A DNA stretch of 64,000 nt from Cyprinodon diabolis (taxonomy: Eukaryota; Chordata; Actinopteri; Cyprinodontiformes; Cyprinodontidae): the NCBI GenBank assembly GCA_030533445.1, contig CM060066.1:33015235-33079234 (forward strand), given 5' to 3'. The notes below the pieces were generated by a model. The model did no database searches, had not been told where the DNA came from, and worked only from the letters and a program-made list of their open reading frames with translations. This document shows, one piece after another, positions 59,710 to 64,000 of this stretch (position 1 is the first letter of the stretch; every line of letters starts with the position of its first letter). The translations under genes were made by a program, and so were the position numbers.

Positions 59710-62280
59710 CTATTCGCTGCTAGCTATTTCAAAGAGGGTAAGGAATCATTTAACTAAAGGGTTATTGGTTCCTGATGAGGCAAATCATTTAATAAAACAT
59801 TATTTGGCCAAATAATATTTTATTATCCTCATCAATTTGCATTGTGAATTGGTCTGATAGCATTCCCATTTCTCTAAATTAGTGAAAAGCAAATTTGATC
59901 ATATCCCAATTTCTTCCAGATAAACTTTGGTTTTCAAACACAAGATCCACCTTAAACTGTAATATCAACCATGTTTCCCCTTCCTCTTTGTACACAGTAG
60001 TTTAGTTTAGTTGAGTTTCACTAGTTTTAGTTAAGAGTTTTAAACTAAAATACGTATGTTTGACTTGAAGCTGAACTTTTGTTAATAAACTCATATTTTG
60101 AACAGAAGTTGTGATGAATTTATTCCATGTATTTAAAGAATTAACTGTTTAACCATGATTTGAGCTCGAAACCCTCCAGTTGTTAGCCTGCCGCAGCTCC
60201 TTGCCATCACACCTGTCGGGTTCTGCTCACCCTCCAACAGCCAGTTCAATTAGTTTTGAACTAATTTAGTTCAAAACATCAGAAGTGATTTTTTTAACCT
60301 ATTCAACCCTGCATGGTGAAATACCGGGTGAAAACGTATAATTTATTCTGCGTAGCATATATATAATCCAGTTTCTTTCATGAATTAACTCTATCCTTAC
60401 AGACACACACACATACATGCACACACAAAAAAAAACTGTAATTCAAATATCTAATTTTATTAATTCATGGAAGTCAGAGAAAAAGGAAAGCATAGGCACT
60501 TTTCCCCAAAAAAATTTCAACAGGTTCCTCCCATTGTGTATATAGCTTTCCTAACTTCAATGACTTCTAAAAGTGGTTTAAAAAAGTAAAACATAAATCA
60601 GGAGAGGGACTAATGGGCTTGAGATGTATAATTTAAAAGCACAAGAATAGCTGGAAAGGTTTAAAATATGCAAAGATGCAGCATGAAAGAGATCTGGGGT
60701 TTTGATTGTATAACAATCAGAAAGACAGACAGCGCAATCTTTTTTATTTGTTCCTTTTACTAAAACAAAACAAAAAAGCTCTTCCAAAGTCATCAAATTT
60801 ATCAGGAACCAAAATGCTTGACAATATACTTTTGTCCGTTTGCTGCAACAACATGTTAGATGGCAAAGTGTGAATCTCATCATTTCAGAAGGAAAATATG
60901 TTTCACATTTGCTTAAAATATATCGGTCTTTTAATATTTCAGTTTTAATATTGCAGGTTAAAGATACACTAATGAGAGTTTCATATCTCCTTATTTTTCC
61001 TTTCTCAGTATGCCAGTAGTGAGGTAGATTTAACTTCTTCACAGAACAATTAGAAAACAAATAGATACACCTATTTGCTGCTGTGGCTGATGATCCGAGT
61101 TGTGGTTTGTTTGCTCTGATTGAACAAACTGTTTTTTAAAATTCTCTGATATGGTAAACCTCACAGTTAAACCTCACAGTTATTAACATACAATGTGTAC
61201 AATTGTTGTGGTCATGTGGGCTAAGGGTAATAATTGTATGAATGAAGATGTGTTCAGGCACATGTGAATGTGCTCATGTAGGTTTGTATGTAAATGCATA
61301 GTTGCTCACTTTGTGGAATTCTGTAAGTGGGAATGAGAAAGATTGTTGGTATTGAGGACTATGGGAAGGAGAAGGGGCATGATGAAATAGGTTTCACCTC
61401 TTCTTTCCCCTTTTCAGACAGAGGCAGTAGATTAAACATAAAATATAGGTCCTAGTTGCTATCACACAGTGAGGAAATCCTTCTAAATATTAAAAACACA
61501 GACAATTATCCCAGGCTGTCTTTGCTTGCAAGATGCAACCCTCATAGAGTGTATACCTGGAATTAGATTAGGTAGATTTAGTTGTTAAAATGTAAAATTT
61601 GTGAAGCATTATTAAGTACTAGCTTCAGGAATAAATTGGTACAGTAGGAAGTTAGTTGTTAGCTAACACGTGTTAGGAAAGCTATTTTTTTTTTTGGTAG
61701 TTCGGTGTGTTTTGACCACTTTTCACATACATTAGATGATCAAGCAGTGTTTTTCAACAGGGTTGCTTATGAAATACATCAATAATATATTACTTTAACC
61801 ATTAGAATTGTAAGTAACGGAATGAATGAGGAGACTGTTCCCAAGGCAACACATTAATAAGGCTCTTTTTCAAAGAACCTGCAGCTAAGTCAACCTTTTC
61901 ACCTTACGTTTTGTCTTTTTCTCATCATAGGTTGACTAACATTGTGGAGAGAGCAAGGTTCTCCAGGTCGTTCCCATTGTGCTACAGCTTGAAAATAAAT
62001 TTCTCTGCTCTCAAGCTTTAGTTGTGATCTCGGGCAATGCTATTGACACTGAGATTTGTCTTGCTGCTTCAAAGGGATTTTAATTTTGACTTGCACTAAT
62101 ATAGGCCCACATAGCAATTTTTTGGAAATTCTGTATGTTTTAATTATTTTCATTTATCTATGTTCTGTCAGTTTCTTATTTTTATAAATATTTATTGTGA
62201 CATTTTTGGTGTCATATTTAATTATAATTTAAATATTAATAGTTATAATAATATAATAATATGACAAAATAAAAATAATT
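59710..62280. other. Gene-free stretch
   Basis: AT-rich; no gene recognised. A 160-codon minus-strand frame at 60578-61060 has no recognisable domain and AT-driven composition. Confidence 0.5.
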
Positions 62281-62281
62281 G

Positions 62282-62283
<2 letters not shown>

Positions 62284-62348
<65 letters not shown>
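62284..62348. repeat. (TA)n microsatellite, about 65 bp
   Basis: TA tract followed by aatatatactaacgccgtta, which resembles the end of a hAT-type element (62355-62460), though no partner end was seen. Confidence 0.92.
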
Positions 62349-62356
<8 letters not shown>

Positions 62357-62749
62357 TAACGCCGTTACCTTGTTTTAGTAACGAGTAATCTAACTAATTA
62401 CTTTGACTGTAACTATAACGCAGTTAATATTGCCGACACCCCATTATTGCGCGTTACTCAGGTCGCACAATGAACCTTTTTTCATGATAGGACTAGTGCA
62501 CGCCTTGTCATGAGAGAGGGGAGGATGAGATTGGCTGATGTATAGTGAGATTCCATCTGTCAATTGGGTAGGTGCAGTGTTGGGAAAGTTCTCTTTCTAC
62601 ATGAACAAGTTCAAAGTTCAGTTCACACATTTTAAAATGAACTAGTTCAGTTCATAGTTCATAATTCAAAATTTCACAGTTCACAGTTCCAAAAAAAGAA
62701 CTAGTTCATAGTTCTTTTTTTTTTTTTTTTCATATATTGCTCAATTATA

Positions 62750-63163
62750 CAGAGCCCCTCTGATGACATGGTCAAAAAAAAATTCTTAATTGTGGCCACG
62801 AAGTAGTATTTCGTGCGCACGAAATACTACTTCGTGGCCACGCGATAAGTATAACGTGCGCACGAAATACTTATTAATGATATTAATATCATTCCTGGAC
62901 AACTGGGTAAGCAAATCGAGCGCGCCTTCTCTAAGGTCTAAGGCGCATTCGATTTGCTTACCCAGTTGTCCAAGAATGATATTAATATTATTAATAATAT
63001 TTCGTGCGCACGTTAAACTTATTGCGTGGCCACAAAGTATTATTTCGTGTGCACATTATACTTATTGCGTGGCCACGAAGTAGTAGCTATTTCGTGCGCA
63101 CGAAATACTACTTCGTGGCCACAATTAAAAATTTTTTTTGACTATGTCATCAGAGGGGCTCCG
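62750..63163. mobile_element. 414-bp foldback MITE of nested palindromes
   Basis: Ends are inverted: the left begins cagagcccctctgatgacat and the right ends atgtcatcagaggggctccg, with TA flanking both sides (62748-62749, 63164-63165). The subterminal 50 bp at 62792-62841 are by themselves a perfect palindrome built from gtggccacgaag and tttcgtgcgcacgaaa. Similar units recur near 63000-63120. The centre holds a further inverted pair (ggacaactgggtaagcaaat, about 62897-62916, and its complement near 62952-62971). No protein is encoded. A TA duplication points to Tc1/mariner-type mobilisation, but the superfamily is not certain. Confidence 0.82.
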
Positions 63164-63169
63164 TACAAT

Positions 63170-63700
63170 TACACCATAGCCTACTGTAGAACCACAGACA
63201 GCAATTATTTTATCAGTTGTAACACTGAAACTGTGCGTCAGATTTCATCTTCATATCCAGTTTTGAATCCTTATCCAACCAGGGTTTACATTAGCATTGA
63301 GGGGACAGCATTTCCCCATTGTTGCTTTAATGCTTTGTTGCTGTCCATTCACTTCACACTAGTAGCAGCTGCAGCTTTCACCCCTACAGTATATTCTCAA
63401 AAACATCAGGAAAAATGTGCTGCTTGAATGGTCTTTTTTATGAGGAATTATTAAAAGAAAAACAGGAAAGAAGTCTTTAAGGTGCAAATGTTTTTTTAAT
63501 TTTAATATTTTTTTCAATTTGAAATTCCATTTCAGTACATACTAAAAAGGAATACTGGAATCCTGGAAAATTAGACCAGACAGGTTTAACAAACAAGTTA
63601 CATGAATAGTAAAACCCTCAAGAACATTTTACTAACACAAACTGAGGGACCAGGCTGAGGTAGGAATTTAAGGTTACTGAAGTGCGGATTTTTTTCAGAA
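63170..63700. other. Stretch without a supported gene
   Basis: Possibly internal or 3' sequence of the hAT-type element; no transposase motif was recognised here. Confidence 0.4.
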
Positions 63701-63703
63701 TGG

Positions 63704-63907
63704 TCAGATCCGCCTCTCTGGCTGCAATGCGCGCTCCCGACACAGGGGGAACAGATTTTCACGGGGAAACAGAATTTCGCACAAGACCGGCGGGCAAAGT
63801 TTGCAGAGAAATGTAAGATTGTTTCCATCATCCTCACCGACCACCTGGTCATAAAACTGTTTTAAGTGATCATACCGCTGCTTTGTCGCCTCCACGGTCG
63901 CCTCCAT
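63704..63907 (-). pseudogene. hAT transposase N-terminal fragment
   Basis: From the ATG at 63907 the minus strand reads MEATVEATKQRYDHLKQFYD, then TFLCKLCPP, the first two cysteines of a BED-type zinc finger that binds element ends. The expected histidines do not follow in this frame, and the frame stops at 63704, which suggests a frame shift just after the second cysteine. Nothing of the catalytic or dimerisation region was found downstream. It may be the first coding part of a decayed element or of a ZBED-like gene; the former is preferred because the surroundings are transposon DNA. Confidence 0.5.
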
Positions 63908-64000
63908 GCTGCTGTGGCTTCCACGCTGTATTTTGTTTTGATGACGCACGCGGCTGTAGGCTACGACGCTGGTAGCTGGTGTTGCCAGATTGGGTGTTTT

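Larger units (their letters stand above)
62575..64000 (-). mobile_element. hAT-type element, right part beyond the window
   Basis: The left tip cagtgttgggaaagtt at 62575 is a common hAT end, followed by a region of gttcagttc/agttcatagttc words. At the other side the minus strand carries the 5' part of a hAT transposase (63704-63907). The coding middle is missing or too decayed to see, and a foldback element (62750-63163) is inserted. Linking the tip with the gene as one element is inference; the other end lies outside the window. Confidence 0.5.

Noticed and set aside
60578..61060. 160-codon minus-strand open frame
   Set aside because: No recognisable motif, AT-driven composition and no splice or promoter context; length alone is not enough in AT-rich DNA.

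Overview
The window looks like gene-poor nuclear DNA from a ray-finned (teleost) fish. The background is AT-rich and no host gene could be supported. What can be recognised is almost entirely transposable elements: a Gmr1-type Ty3/gypsy retrotransposon, a CR1/L2-group LINE, several Tc1-like elements with inverted repeats, PIF/Harbinger, hAT and CACTA-like DNA elements, tRNA-derived SINEs, solo LTRs and long (TA)n tracts. The species cannot be fixed from the sequence.

Layout. 1-9.9 kb: a decayed Tc1-like element (about 62-1608), a CENP-B/Tigger-type HTH relic (3758-3937) and two short hAT-type elements with 8-bp target duplications (5584-6028, 7524-8220). 9.88-15.43 kb: a complete LTR retrotransposon with 5-bp target duplications, a tRNA-Pro primer site, a SCAN-like gag and integrase encoded upstream of reverse transcriptase; gag and pol carry four stop codons and a frame break. 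15.9-17.1 kb: a hAT (DUF4371/ZMYM1-like) relic. 17-28.5 kb: SINE and repeat copies and three degenerate Tc1-like elements, one holding a nested element. 30.6-37.3 kb: two copies of one non-autonomous Harbinger family in opposite orientation, the second inserted inside the endonuclease region of a broken LINE that carries a 2A-like motif. 38.7-50 kb: SINEs, a CACTA-like element with a nested SINE, a GC-rich 30-bp minisatellite and other repeats. 51.1-53.2 kb: a near-perfect 120-bp inverted duplication around a (TA)n tract, followed directly by a full-length Tc1-like element whose transposase is still open and has its catalytic triad. 54.7-58.7 kb: two homologous ~1 kb segments, one hit by a SINE and the other by a probable solo LTR. 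58.9-59.7 kb: a solo LTR with a 5-bp duplication. 62.5-64 kb: a hAT end with the 5' part of its transposase, containing a 414-bp foldback element made of nested palindromes.

No operon or pathway is present. The interest lies in the nesting order of the elements, the unusual pol gene order, the intact transposase and the palindromic structures. The only open reading frame that looks capable of giving a full functional protein is the Tc1-like transposase at 51829-52833 on the minus strand.
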